Below the pieces are notes generated by a model. It worked only from the letters and a program-made list of their open reading frames with translations. It did no database searches and had not been told where the DNA came from. 64,000 nt of DNA from Kitasatospora sp. MMS16-BH015. GTDB lineage: Bacteria > Actinomycetota > Actinomycetes > Streptomycetales > Streptomycetaceae. The stretch lies in the NCBI RefSeq assembly GCF_002943525.1, contig NZ_CP025394.1, positions 5,952,001-6,016,000 on the forward strand. The letters are read 5' to 3'. Both the position numbers and the translations under genes were made by a program. Positions 17,185 to 26,640 of this stretch are shown one piece after another (positions within the stretch are counted from its first letter, which is position 1; each line of letters begins with the position of its first letter).

Positions 17185-17257
17185 GCCCCCGTTGTGTAGC
17201 GGCCTAGCACGCTGCCCTCTCACGGCAGTAGCGCCGGTTCGAATCCGGTCGGGGGTA
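17185..17257 (+). tRNA. tRNA-Glu (CUC anticodon), copy 3
   Basis: Identical to copies 1 and 2 and separated by an unrelated 75-base spacer, so the copies keep their sequence while the spacers have diverged. Confidence 0.93.
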
Positions 17258-17307
17258 CCAAGCAGGAAGGCCGGTGGGCTTCACAGCTCACTGGCCCAGT
17301 GCTTTGT

Positions 17308-17379
17308 TGGGGTATGGTGTAATTGGCAGCACGAGTGATTCTGGTTCATTTAGTCTAGGTTCGAGTCCTGGTACCCCAG
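17308..17379 (+). tRNA. tRNA-Gln (CUG anticodon), copy 2
   Basis: Identical to the tRNA-Gln at 16826. It is the last tRNA of the cluster and lies 17 bases before a strong terminator. Confidence 0.93.
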
Positions 17380-17396
17380 CCAGTAGCAAGAAGAGG

Positions 17397-17428
17397 AAAG
17401 CCCCGGTCACCGGGGCTTTTTTGTTTTT
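17397..17428 (+). terminator. Rho-independent terminator of the tRNA cluster
   Basis: A 10-bp perfect stem (17397-17406 and 17410-17419) with a TCA loop runs straight into a long T tract broken by one G. This is the most canonical terminator in the window. Confidence 0.9.
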
Positions 17429-17501
17429 CCGGGGAGAATTCCGCCGGCGAACGCTTGAGGCCCGGGGCGCGAATTCACGTGCCCCGGGCCGGAGAATCCG
17501 A

Positions 17502-18215
17502 TCAGCCCCGGCGGAGGGCCTCGGTGAGGCGGTTGGCGGCCTCGATGATGGCCTGGGCGTGCATCCGGCCCGGGTGGCGGGTCAGGCGCTCGATCGGGCC
17601 GGAGACGGAGACGGCGGCCACCACGCGGTTGGAGGGGCCGCGGACGGGCGCGGAGACGGACGCGACGCCCGGCTCCCGCTCGCCGATCGACTGGGCCCAG
17701 CCGCGGCGCCGCACGCCGCTCAGGGCGGTGGCGGTGAAGCGGGCGCCCTGGAGGCCCCGGTGGAGGCGCTCGGGCTCCTCCCAGGCCAGCAGGACCTGGG
17801 CGGCGGAGCCGGCCTTCATCGGCAGCGTGGAGCCGACCGGGACGGTGTCCCGCAGGCCGGAGAGGCGCTCGGCGGCGGCGACGCAGATGCGCATCTCGCC
17901 CTGCCGGCGGTAGAGCTGTGCGCTCTCGCCGGTGACGTCGCGCAGGTGGGTCAGGACCGGGCCCGCGGTGGCGAGCAGCCGGTCCTCGCCCGCCGCGGCG
18001 GAGAGCTCGGAGAGTCGGGGGCCGAGGATGAACCGGCCCTGCATGTCCCTGGTGACCAGGCGGTGGTGTTCGAGTGCGACGGCGAGTCGGTGGGCCGTGG
18101 GCCGCGCCAGACCGGTGGCGGCGACCAGCCCCGCCAACGTGGCGGGGCCCGACTCCAGTGCGCTGAGCACCAGAGCGGCCTTGTCGAGAACGCCGACGCC
18201 GCTAGAGTTGTCCAT
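17502..18215 (-). CDS. ndgR: IclR-family regulator NdgR
   Basis: A 237-residue IclR-family transcription factor. The N-terminal winged helix (VLDKAALVLSALESGPATLAGLVAATGLARPTAHRL, about 10-45) is followed by the IclR effector domain. NdgR proteins control branched-chain amino acid genes, notably the divergent leuCD operon, and affect growth and antibiotic production in Streptomyces. The start at 18215 (MDNSSGVGVLDKAA) is the usual N-terminus; the frame is open to 18302 but the extension is not family-like. The divergent 231-base spacer to leuC holds candidate operators, so autoregulation and control of leuCD are likely. Confidence 0.93.
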   Translation of the reverse strand: MDNSSGVGVLDKAALVLSALESGPATLAGLVAATGLARPTAHRLAVALEHHRLVTRDMQGRFILGPRLSELSAAAGEDRLLATAGPVLTHLRDVTGESAQLYRRQGEMRICVAAAERLSGLRDTVPVGSTLPMKAGSAAQVLLAWEEPERLHRGLQGARFTATALSGVRRRGWAQSIGEREPGVASVSAPVRGPSNRVVAAVSVSGPIERLTRHPGRMHAQAIIEAANRLTEALRRG

Positions 18216-18323
18216 GCGCTGATACTGCAATCTCAATCGGCGAGACGCAAGTTCAATCTTCCGAGAAAAGCGCCACTCTGGATCCAGCAGCCCGGGAGAC
18301 ACCCAGGATGTGGATACCCACCG

Positions 18324-18342
18324 GTGTCCACATTATGGACAC
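18324..18342. promoter_or_regulatory. Palindrome in the ndgR-leuC spacer, candidate NdgR operator
   Basis: GTGTCCA and TGGACAC form a perfect 7-bp inverted repeat around CATTA, about 105 bases before leuC. A second related arrangement (GTGGA at 18310-18314 with TCCAC at 18327-18331) overlaps it. NdgR is known to regulate leuCD, but the assignment of this palindrome to NdgR is inferred. Confidence 0.45.
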
Positions 18343-18446
18343 GATCCGGCGTGCGGGCTCCCCCGATGCGGCTTTCCGAACCCCGGCCGCGGTGAAGCCT
18401 CGACCAGACGAGAAGGCCGGCAGAGCGGCCGGCTGGAGGGATAGTG

Positions 18447-19868
<1,422 letters not shown>

Positions 19869-19874
19869 GCAGCC

Positions 19875-20471
19875 ATGGAGAAGTTCACCACCCACACCGG
19901 CACGGCCGTCCCGCTGCGCCGCAGCAATGTGGACACCGACCAGATCATCCCGGCCCACTGGCTGAAGAAGGTCACCCGGTCCGGCTTCGAGGATGGCCTG
20001 TTCGAGGCCTGGCGCAAGGACGAGGAATTCGTCCTCAACCGCCCCGAGCACAAGGGCGCCACCGTGCTGGTGACCGGCCCGGAGTTCGGCACCGGCTCCT
20101 CCCGCGAGCACGCCGTCTGGGCGCTGCAGAACTACGGCTTCCAGGCCGTCATCTCCTCGCGCTTCGCCGACATCTTCCGCGGCAACTCGCTCAAGAACGG
20201 CCTGCTGACGGTCGTGCTGCCGCAGGAGACGGTCGAGCGGCTCTGGGCGCTCGTCGAGGCCGACCCGACGGCAGAGATCACCGTTGATCTGGAGGCGCGC
20301 GAGGTGCGGGCCGAGGGCGTGACCGCCCCCTTCGAGCTGGACGACAACGTGCGTTGGCGGCTGCTCAACGGCCTGGACGACATCGGCATCACGCTGGGCA
20401 ACGAGGACGAGATCGCGGCCTTCGAGGCCACCCGCCCGAGCTTCAAGCCCCGGACGCTGCCCATCGCCTGA
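19875..20471 (+). CDS. leuD: 3-isopropylmalate dehydratase small subunit
   Basis: A 198-residue swivelling-domain subunit of isopropylmalate isomerase. It opens MEKFTTHTGTAVPLRRSNVDTDQIIPAHWLK and carries the conserved GPEFGTGSSREHAVWAL loop that contacts the substrate side chain. Its length is typical. It is co-transcribed with leuC at a 6-base spacing, and a hairpin follows 24 bases after its stop codon. Confidence 0.96.
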   Translation: MEKFTTHTGTAVPLRRSNVDTDQIIPAHWLKKVTRSGFEDGLFEAWRKDEEFVLNRPEHKGATVLVTGPEFGTGSSREHAVWALQNYGFQAVISSRFADIFRGNSLKNGLLTVVLPQETVERLWALVEADPTAEITVDLEAREVRAEGVTAPFELDDNVRWRLLNGLDDIGITLGNEDEIAAFEATRPSFKPRTLPIA

Positions 20472-20495
20472 GCTGCGCGTTTTCTGACTGGCCGC

Positions 20496-20533
20496 CGGAT
20501 GGCCCGTCTCCCTTCGGGGGGGCGGGCCATCCG
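20496..20533 (+). terminator. Terminator after leuCD
   Basis: An 11-bp inverted repeat (20496-20506 and 20523-20533) with additional pairing inside the loop lies 24 bases after leuD. Confidence 0.7.
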
Positions 20534-20666
20534 CCCGTTCCGGGGGCCCGGCCGGGCTTGAGATCAACGGGAGTTCGGCCCGGAGTTCGCCCCGGATAGC
20601 CGCCCTCGATTTGCACAACGCCGGGGCGTGCGCAGGGCAACTCCGTACAGATGGCACAATCGTTGC

Positions 20667-21014
20667 ATGCACCGGCACCTTGAACCTCCGTACGTGGGCG
20701 GCGAACCCGCGTCGTCGGAGGGGACGGCCGGCTGTACCGAGAGTCGAATTGACGATCGGCCGGACGACGACACCTCACGAGTTGAGGAGCCGGACGAGTC
20801 GGAAGTCGCAGCGCGTTACGCCGCTGTGGCAGAGCGGTTGAAGCAGGCCCACGCTCGCGTATCTGCGCTGAACGTGTCAGCAGAGGCAAAGACCGCTCTC
20901 ACCCGTCAACTGCTGATCGTCACGGAGACCGCCAAGCGTGATCTCCCGGAGGCGGCGCGGCGGTTGAGTCGCTTTGTACGAGACCTCGACGAGGGGCGCC
21001 CGCCCGCCGAGTGA
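20667..21014 (+). CDS. Small protein of unknown function between leuD and hupS
   Basis: About 115 residues if it starts at the ATG at 20667. It has an acidic, likely disordered N-terminus (DDRPDDDTSRVEEPDESEV) and a helical C-terminal half (AARYAAVAERLKQAHARVSALNVSAEAKTALTRQLLIVTETAKRDLPEAARRLSRFVRDL) that looks like a two-helix coiled unit. I do not recognise a named family. No Shine-Dalgarno sequence precedes the ATG and a possible -10 (CACAAT) ends 8 bases before it, so the message may be leaderless. The frame is open upstream to 20628. Confidence 0.7.
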   Translation: MHRHLEPPYVGGEPASSEGTAGCTESRIDDRPDDDTSRVEEPDESEVAARYAAVAERLKQAHARVSALNVSAEAKTALTRQLLIVTETAKRDLPEAARRLSRFVRDLDEGRPPAE

Positions 21015-21147
21015 GGCACCGGACGCGCAAATCCATTGCGACACTAGGGTGATTCGCGCGTTTGGTAATTGAAAGTCCGCAGATACATACCTAACGTGCG
21101 AATTGAACGGATGGAATCATCCGGCGCCCGTTTCCGAAGGGGAAGAC

Positions 21148-21837
21148 GTGAACAAGGCTCAGCTTGTCGAAGCGGTGGCCGAGCAGCTGGGCGGTCGCAA
21201 GGCTGCCGCAGAGGCCGTCGACGCAGTGCTCGACACCATGGTGCGTGCCGTTGTGGCGGGTGACCGCGTGTCGGTCACCGGTTTCGGCACCTTCGAGAAG
21301 GTGGAGCGCTCCGCGCGCTTCGCCCGCAACCCGCAGACCGGCGAGAAGGTCAAGGTCAAGAAGACCTCGGTGCCTCGCTTCCGTCCCGGCCAGGGCTTCA
21401 AGGACCTGGTCTCCGGCAGCAAGAAGCTGCCGAAGGACGGCCCCTCGGTGAAGAAGGCCCCCAAGGGCTCGCTCACCCCGGGCAAGAGCGGCACCACCGC
21501 CGCCGTCAAGCGCGCCGCCACCAAGCGCGCTGCCTCCGCTGCTGCCGCCACGCCGGCCGCCGCGAAGAAGACGGTCGCGAAGAAGGCCACCGCCACCGCC
21601 ACCAAGAAGGCGACCACGGCGAAGAAGGCCACCGCGGTCAAGAAGACCACCACCGCCGCCGCGAAGAAGTCGACCCCGGCGGTCAAGAAGACGGCTGCGG
21701 TCAAGAAGACCACTGCCGCCGCCCCGGCCGCCAAGAAGGCCGCCCCCGCGAAGAAGGCCACCGCGGTCAAGAAGACCGCCCCGGCCAAGAAGACCGCCAC
21801 GCGCAAGACCACCGCGCGCAAGTCGGCCGCCAAGTAA
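21148..21837 (+). CDS. hupS: HU-type nucleoid protein with histone H1-like tail (HupS)
   Basis: About 229 residues. The first 95 form a bacterial HU fold (VNKAQLVEAVAEQLGG..., GFGTFEKVERSARFARNPQTGE). The rest is a lysine/alanine/threonine-rich tail of AKK, TKK and VKK repeats that resembles histone H1. In Streptomyces HupS is associated with condensed spore nucleoids. The GTG at 21148 follows AAGGGGAAG at suitable spacing; the ORF is open to an upstream ATG at 21103 without HU similarity. A hairpin with four T residues ends the gene. Confidence 0.95.
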   Translation: MNKAQLVEAVAEQLGGRKAAAEAVDAVLDTMVRAVVAGDRVSVTGFGTFEKVERSARFARNPQTGEKVKVKKTSVPRFRPGQGFKDLVSGSKKLPKDGPSVKKAPKGSLTPGKSGTTAAVKRAATKRAASAAAATPAAAKKTVAKKATATATKKATTAKKATAVKKTTTAAAKKSTPAVKKTAAVKKTTAAAPAAKKAAPAKKATAVKKTAPAKKTATRKTTARKSAAK

Positions 21838-21872
21838 GGGCTCCCAGCCCCCACCCCGGCGTTCGCCGCGAG

Positions 21873-21935
21873 AGCCGTGACGGCTCGCACCTCGGGACTG
21901 TCCCAGTCTCCGGGTACGAGCCGTCACGGCTTTTC
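21873..21935 (+). terminator. Terminator after hupS
   Basis: A 15-bp inverted repeat (21873-21887 and 21917-21931) with a 29-base loop ends in TTTT. Each arm is itself nearly palindromic and could form a smaller hairpin. It separates the convergent hupS and GntR genes. Confidence 0.75.
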
Positions 21936-21956
21936 CGTTCTCGGCTGACGGGGAGT

Positions 21957-22694
21957 TCAGCCGACGGGCAGTTCGTAGTAGATCTCCCAGCGGGAGTCCG
22001 GCACGACGAAGTCGGCGGTCTCCACCGCGCGGCCTTCGACGTCGTAGTACGTCCGCTCGATCAGCGTGACCGGCTCGCTCGCCGAGGTGCCGAGCCGTAC
22101 GGAGTACTCCCGGCCGGCCAGGGCCGGGCGCGGCCGCTCGACGGCGCGCTCCACCGTGATGCCGATCGCGGCCATCCGCTCCACCACGCTCTTGTGGCGC
22201 AGCGGGCCGAGGGTCGGGAAGGCGATCGGGGTGCCTCTGGTGAGGTACTGCGGCTCCCAACTCGTGATCACCTGCATCGTCTTGCCGTCGATCAGGTAGT
22301 CGTAGGACGTACGGGTGATCAGGTCGCCCGGGTCGATGCCCAGTCGGGCGGCGATCTCCTCCGAGGCCTTCACGTCCGAGGTGCTGTCCACGGTGGGTGT
22401 GCCGGGCGGCACGCTGCGCAGGTCGGTGTAGAGCGGCGGGGTGTGGTGCGAGCGGAGCATCCGGTGGCGCGGTGAGCGGGCCTTCACGAAGGTGCCCGAT
22501 CCCGCGACGCCGTGGAGCAGCCCCTCGCTGATCAGCAGCTCCATGGCGCGCTGCACCACGTTGGGGCCGACGCCCAGCTCCTTGCCGAGCGTGGCCCGGG
22601 AGGGCAGCCGCTCGCCGACCTCCCACTCCCCGTCGGTCACGCGCTGGCGCAGCTGGTCGGCGATCCGCAGGTAGGGCGGGTCGTTGGTGCGCAT
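21957..22694 (-). CDS. GntR/HutC-family transcriptional regulator (UTRA domain)
   Basis: A 245-residue repressor-type regulator. The N-terminal GntR winged helix (PPYLRIADQLRQRVTDGEWEVGERLPSRATLGKELGVGPNVVQRAMELL) is followed by a UTRA ligand-binding domain starting near residue 85 (TVDSTSDVKASEEIAARLGIDPGDLITR...). The ligand is unknown. The ATG at 22694 lies five bases after GGGGAGG, which decides it over upstream in-frame ATGs. The divergent upstream region carries two CTAA-type palindromes that may be its operators. Confidence 0.9.
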   Translation of the reverse strand: MRTNDPPYLRIADQLRQRVTDGEWEVGERLPSRATLGKELGVGPNVVQRAMELLISEGLLHGVAGSGTFVKARSPRHRMLRSHHTPPLYTDLRSVPPGTPTVDSTSDVKASEEIAARLGIDPGDLITRTSYDYLIDGKTMQVITSWEPQYLTRGTPIAFPTLGPLRHKSVVERMAAIGITVERAVERPRPALAGREYSVRLGTSASEPVTLIERTYYDVEGRAVETADFVVPDSRWEIYYELPVG

Positions 22695-22756
22695 CTGGTC
22701 CTCCCCGGCGGCAGGTTGCGTTCTCTGCCCACCTGGGCCAGGCGGGCGATTCGGCA

Positions 22757-22795
22757 TTGACAATCTAATGCATCAGGTGGAATCTAATGACTTAG
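22757..22795. promoter_or_regulatory. AT-rich operator/promoter region upstream of the GntR gene
   Basis: Within this AT-rich island AATCTAATG occurs twice (22762-22770 and 22781-22789). Each copy sits in a palindrome: CTAATGCATCAG (22765-22776, imperfect) and CTAATGACTTAG (22784-22795, outer four bases paired). A TTGACA lies at 22757-22762. On the minus strand each AATCTA reads TAGATT, a good -10. The region lies between the divergent GntR gene and the small gene at 22838. Autoregulation is inferred. Confidence 0.45.
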
Positions 22796-22837
22796 CTTTA
22801 CGTTCTGTGACCGACCGCTCGCGGGGAGAGTCGTTGC

Positions 22838-23086
22838 GTGCGAACCACCAGGGCCTTTGACGTCGCGAACCGCCTTGCCATGGCCGCGGGGGAGCGCGCA
22901 CGCATCAGTATCCGCCCTGGCGGCGGCTACCGGGTGAAGGTGGCGCTGGCTCAGGAGATGAGTGGCGAGGCCCAGTTGGCCGTCCTCGAGGTGCTCCAGG
23001 AGGCGGACCGGTACGGACACCACTACACGCCGACGGCCCAGTGGGTCTGGGCCGAGTTCGACCAGGAGCAGGAGAGCCCGAGTTGA
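22838..23086 (+). CDS. Small protein of unknown function
   Basis: An 82-residue protein, MRTTRAFDVANRLAMAAGERARISIRPGGGYRV..., that I cannot assign. It is basic in its first half and ends with an acidic tail (WAEFDQEQESPS). The GTG start follows GGGGAGAG by 7 bases. Its stop codon overlaps the TTG start of the next gene, so the two form a small operon divergent from the GntR regulator and may be its targets. Confidence 0.7.
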   Translation: MRTTRAFDVANRLAMAAGERARISIRPGGGYRVKVALAQEMSGEAQLAVLEVLQEADRYGHHYTPTAQWVWAEFDQEQESPS

Positions 23087-23355
23087 CCAGACGCGCGAGC
23101 GGCGGTGGCCCCTACACCGTCGAGATCGAGGACATCACCGCCCCGGCCACCTTCGCGAACCTCGCGGATGCCCTGGCCGCACTCTGGGAGGCGCTCCGCG
23201 CCCTCCCGCTGGGGTGGACCCAGGCCGAGGCGTACCGGTACTTCCTCGGGCCGGACGGGGTCGAGCGGGTCGAGGCCTTCCTGGAACGCGACGACCAGCT
23301 CGTGCTGACCTTCGCCATGGCGGGGCGGACGCACGCGGTGCTGCTCATGCAGTGA
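23083..23355 (+). CDS. Small protein of unknown function, coupled to upstream gene
   Basis: About 90 residues from a TTG at 23083 that overlaps the preceding stop codon, with a GGAG ten bases before it. The sequence (GGGPYTVEIEDITAPATFANLADALAALWEALRALPLGWTQAEAYRYFLG...VLTFAMAGRTHAVLLMQ) is compact and well conserved in character, but I do not recognise the family. An open frame continues upstream in the same phase to 23041. Confidence 0.65.
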   Translation: MTRRASGGGPYTVEIEDITAPATFANLADALAALWEALRALPLGWTQAEAYRYFLGPDGVERVEAFLERDDQLVLTFAMAGRTHAVLLMQ

Positions 23356-23394
23356 GCGGTGGACCGGCTGGGCCCTGGGCCGCTCGGCCGGCGC

Positions 23395-23616
23395 TCAGGC
23401 CTCGGCGGGGTCGGGGAAGGTCTGGAGGGTGACGAAGACGACGCGGCGGGCCTCGCCGCTGCCCTCGGTGCGGATGCGGACGCGCTGGCCCGGGCGGAGC
23501 AGGCGCAGGCCCCCCGCGTCGAAGGCTTCGGCGTCGAACGGGACGGGCGTGCCGTCGTCGAGGAGCACGGACCCGGCGCGGGTGGCGGGGTCGAAGGTGA
23601 ACGCGGTGGCCTGCAT
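23395..23616 (-). CDS. Small beta-rich protein, cold-shock-like fold possible
   Basis: A 73-residue protein, MQATAFTFDPATRAGSVLLDDGTPVPFDAEAFDAGGLRLLRPGQRVRIRTE.... The order (F-x-P-G-x-G-x-V-x-L-D-D-G, then a GQRVRI strand) resembles a cold-shock/S1-type beta barrel, but the RNA-binding RNP motifs are not intact. It is downstream of cofC and in the same orientation, separated by a hairpin. Function is unknown; the fold is a guess from the strand pattern. Confidence 0.7.
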   Translation of the reverse strand: MQATAFTFDPATRAGSVLLDDGTPVPFDAEAFDAGGLRLLRPGQRVRIRTEGSGEARRVVFVTLQTFPDPAEA

Positions 23617-23707
23617 GGCGCCAGCATAGCGAGCGGGCCCGGCGCGGCCGGGGCGCTCGGCGAGACCCCGTCAGACCAGGGCACCCAGCACCCGGGTCGG
23701 CGGTGGG

Positions 23708-23743
23708 CGGGCCCGGCCGGGTGGTGGGACCCGGCCGGGCCCG
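23708..23743 (-). terminator. Terminator after cofC
   Basis: A perfect 15-bp inverted repeat (23708-23722 and 23729-23743) with a 6-base loop lies just beyond the cofC stop codon on the minus strand. Confidence 0.7.
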
Positions 23744-23746
23744 GGG

Positions 23747-24520
23747 TCAGACCAGGGCGGTGGTCAGGGCCGAGGTGTGGGGGCCGAGGCCGAGGGAGTG
23801 GGCCTCGGTGAGGTCGGCGTGGGTGTCGACGTCGCGGCGGACGGTCGGTGCGGGGAGGGTGAGTTCGCGGGCTCCGGAGGCGGCGTGGCGGGCGCGGGAG
23901 CCGGGGCCGAAGGCGGGGGAGAGGGAGTGGCCCGGCGGGGTGGCCAGCAGGGTGGTGCCGGAGCCCGGGGTGTCGGCGAGGAAGCAGCGGCCGCCCTCGG
24001 CCGCGGCGGCGGTGAGCACCTGGCCGAGCTCTGCCGGCCGCAGGGCCGGCAGGTCGGCGGAGAGCACGGCCACCCGGCCACCCGGCGCGAGCCGGGCGGC
24101 GCGCTCCGCGCCGTGCGCCAGCGCCGCGTTGAGCCCGCCGGCCGGTTCGTCGGCGAGCACGGCCGCTCCGAGGGCGGCCAGCCGGGCGCCCGCCACCGGA
24201 TCGACCGTGACCACCAGCACCCGCTCGACCAACGGGCAGGCCAGCGCCGCCGCGACGGTGTCCAGGGCGAAGGCGAGCGCGAACTCGGGCCGCCGGGGCC
24301 CGGCATGCGGGGCGAGCCGGCTCTTGGCCGCGCTGAGCGGCTTCAGCGGCAGCACCAGCGACCAGCCACGCTCGTCGGCAGACGCCGCAGACCCGGCGAG
24401 CCTGCCGGACCCGGCGGGCTGAGCGAGTGCGGCGCGCGGGGAAGCTGCGGCGGACCCGGCGCGTGCGGCAGGTGCGGCGGGCGGCTCGGCGGGGCTGGGG
24501 CGTACGGTGTGTTCGGTCAT
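23747..24520 (-). CDS. cofC: 2-phospho-L-lactate / PEP guanylyltransferase (coenzyme F420 synthesis)
   Basis: About 257 residues from the ATG at 24520. After an alanine-rich N-terminus of about 50 residues comes the nucleotidyltransferase core (WSLVLPLKPLSAAKSRL, VLVVTVDPVAGARLAALGAAVLADEPAGGLNAAL, VAVLSADLPALRPAEL, FLADTPGSGTTLLATPPGH). CofC (FbiD in actinobacteria) activates a three-carbon phospho-acid with GTP for F420 synthesis. The other F420 genes are not in this window. The long N-terminal extension may be overcalled; the conserved domain begins near 24365. It is divergent from the acyltransferase gene. Confidence 0.88.
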   Translation of the reverse strand: MTEHTVRPSPAEPPAAPAARAGSAAASPRAALAQPAGSGRLAGSAASADERGWSLVLPLKPLSAAKSRLAPHAGPRRPEFALAFALDTVAAALACPLVERVLVVTVDPVAGARLAALGAAVLADEPAGGLNAALAHGAERAARLAPGGRVAVLSADLPALRPAELGQVLTAAAAEGGRCFLADTPGSGTTLLATPPGHSLSPAFGPGSRARHAASGARELTLPAPTVRRDVDTHADLTEAHSLGLGPHTSALTTALV

Positions 24521-24703
24521 CGGCGCCCATTGTGGTGCCGTGGCCCGAGCCCCCGCCAGGACACCGGGCCGGGCCGGCTCCGACGTGTGGTGCATCACTG
24601 TGCGGCGGGCCGCCGGTACCGTTGCTCGACAGTCGGCGCGGGCAGGCGCGAGACTGACGACCTGCGGCAGCTTCCGTGCCGCAACGGATGAGGAGGAGCT
24701 GGG

Positions 24704-25552
24704 GTGGCCCGCCGCTCGAACGCCCGGTTCGGCAACGCCGACTACGGGATCTGGTACCGCTTCGCGGCCGTGCTGGTGAAGCCGGTGACGACCGCCCTGG
24801 CGAAGCCGGAGTGGCACGGTTGGGAGCACCTGCCCGAGGAGGGCGGCTTCCTGACGGTGGTGAACCACAACTCCGTGATCGACCCGGTGTTCTACGCGCA
24901 CTGGCAGTACAACAGCGGCCGCCCGCCCCGGATCCTGGGCAAGTCCTCGCTGTTCTCGATCCCGTTCATCGGGTTCATGCTGCGCAAGACCGGGCAGATC
25001 CCGGTCTTCCGGGAGTCCACCGACGCCGCCGCGGCCTTCCGGGCCGCGATCGCCGCGATCGAGCAGGGCGAGTGTGTGCAGTTCTACCCCGAGGGCACCC
25101 TCACCCGTGACCCGGACCTGTGGCCGATGACCGGCAAGAGCGGCGCGGCCCGGGTCGCGCTGATGACCGGCGCGCCGGTCATCCCGGTCGCGCACTGGGG
25201 CGCGCACGAGATCATGCCGCCGTACGGCAAGGGCGGGAAGGGCAAGTTCAACCTCTTCCCCCGGCACAAGGTGGTCGTGGCGGCCGGCCCGGCCGTGGAC
25301 CTGAGCAAGTACCAGGGCCAGGAGCTCACCGCCCAGGTGCTCAAGGACGCCACCGAGGACATCATGACGGCGATCACCGCCGTGCTGGCCGGGATCCGCG
25401 GCGAGGAGCCCCCGGCCGAGCGGTACGACATGCGCAAGGCCGCCAAGCAGCGCGCCGAGGCCGCCGCGGCCAAGGGCGGCCGGGCGGCCGGAGGCAGCAA
25501 GAAGGCGCGAAGCGGCACGAAGGCCGACGGCGAAGAGGAGGCGGGCAAGTGA
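24704..25552 (+). CDS. 1-acyl-sn-glycerol-3-phosphate acyltransferase family protein
   Basis: A 282-residue PlsC-type acyltransferase, expected to acylate lysophosphatidate at the membrane. The catalytic NHNSVID (H-x4-D) lies near residue 53. The other blocks are RKTGQIPVFR, FYPEGTLTRD and TGAPVIPVAHWG. The last 50 or so residues are a basic A/K-rich tail. The GTG start follows GAGGAG. Its stop overlaps the gpsA start, which makes sense: GpsA supplies the glycerol-3-phosphate that this pathway consumes. Confidence 0.92.
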   Translation: MARRSNARFGNADYGIWYRFAAVLVKPVTTALAKPEWHGWEHLPEEGGFLTVVNHNSVIDPVFYAHWQYNSGRPPRILGKSSLFSIPFIGFMLRKTGQIPVFRESTDAAAAFRAAIAAIEQGECVQFYPEGTLTRDPDLWPMTGKSGAARVALMTGAPVIPVAHWGAHEIMPPYGKGGKGKFNLFPRHKVVVAAGPAVDLSKYQGQELTAQVLKDATEDIMTAITAVLAGIRGEEPPAERYDMRKAAKQRAEAAAAKGGRAAGGSKKARSGTKADGEEEAGK

Positions 25553-26550
25553 CGCGCTGCGCGGTGCTCGGCACCGGCTCCTGGGGCACGGCCTTCGCGA
25601 TGATCCTGGCCGACGCCGGGTGCGAGGTGGTGCTCTGGGGCCGCCGCAAGGAGCTGGTGGACGCGATCGACACGGGTCACGTCAACCCGGACTACCTGCC
25701 GCAGCTCACGCTGCCGGCGAGCATCCGGGCCACCACCGACGCCGCCGAGGCGCTGGCCGGCGCCGACTTCGCGGTGCTCGCGGTGCCCTCGCAGACCCTG
25801 CGCGAGAACCTCGCCGCCTGGGCCCCGCTGCTCGGGCCCGAGACGGTGCTGGTCAGCCTGATGAAGGGCATCGAGCTCGGCAGCACCAAGCGGATGAGCG
25901 AGGTGATCCAGGAGGTGGCCGGGGTCGGCCCCGAGCGGGTCGTGGTGGTCACCGGGCCCAACCTGGCCGGCGAGATCGCCAACCGGCAGCCCGCCGCCAC
26001 CGTGGTGGCCTGCACCGAGGAGGCGGTGGCCAAGCGCCTCCAGGCCGCCTGCCACACCCCGTACTTCCGCCCGTACACCAACACCGACGTGGTCGGCTGC
26101 GAGCTCGGCGGGGCGGTCAAGAACGTGATCGGCCTGGCGGTCGGCATGGCCGACGGCATGGGCCTGGGCGACAACACCAAGGCCACCCTGATCACCCGCG
26201 GCCTGGCCGAGACGATGCGGCTGGGCCTGGCGCTCGGCGCCGACCCGGTGACCTTCGCCGGGCTGGCCGGGATGGGCGACCTGGTCGCCACCTGCTCCTC
26301 GCCGCTCTCCCGCAACCACACCTTCGGCACCAACCTCGGCCGGGGCATGTCGCTGGAGGAGACCATCAAGGCCACCAAGCAGACCGCCGAGGGCGTGAAG
26401 TCCTGCGCCTCGGTGCTCGACCTGGCCCGGCGCAACGGCGTGGAGATGCCGATCGTCGAGGCCGTGGTGGACGTGGTGCACAACGGCCGCCCCACCCAGG
26501 AGGCGCTCGCCACCCTGATGGCCCGCTCGGCCAAGCCCGAGCGTCGCTGA
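25549..26550 (+). CDS. gpsA: Glycerol-3-phosphate dehydrogenase [NAD(P)+]
   Basis: A 333-residue enzyme that reduces dihydroxyacetone phosphate to sn-glycerol-3-phosphate for phospholipid synthesis. The Rossmann motif GTGSWGT lies at residues 8-14. The catalytic region contains the conserved lysine in GGAVKNVIGLAVG, and GMGDLVATCSSPLSRN is the family signature. The start GTG overlaps the acyltransferase stop (GTGA). A 90-base gap with a possible -10 (TAGTCT, 26625-26630) separates it from ddl. Confidence 0.95.
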   Translation: MTRCAVLGTGSWGTAFAMILADAGCEVVLWGRRKELVDAIDTGHVNPDYLPQLTLPASIRATTDAAEALAGADFAVLAVPSQTLRENLAAWAPLLGPETVLVSLMKGIELGSTKRMSEVIQEVAGVGPERVVVVTGPNLAGEIANRQPAATVVACTEEAVAKRLQAACHTPYFRPYTNTDVVGCELGGAVKNVIGLAVGMADGMGLGDNTKATLITRGLAETMRLGLALGADPVTFAGLAGMGDLVATCSSPLSRNHTFGTNLGRGMSLEETIKATKQTAEGVKSCASVLDLARRNGVEMPIVEAVVDVVHNGRPTQEALATLMARSAKPERR

Positions 26551-26640
26551 GGCCGGAGCGGTCCGGGTACGGCCGGGTGGACCTGACGGTGCTGTCGGTG
26601 ACTTCCGTCGAAACGCTCGCACGGTAGTCTCAAACGCGAT

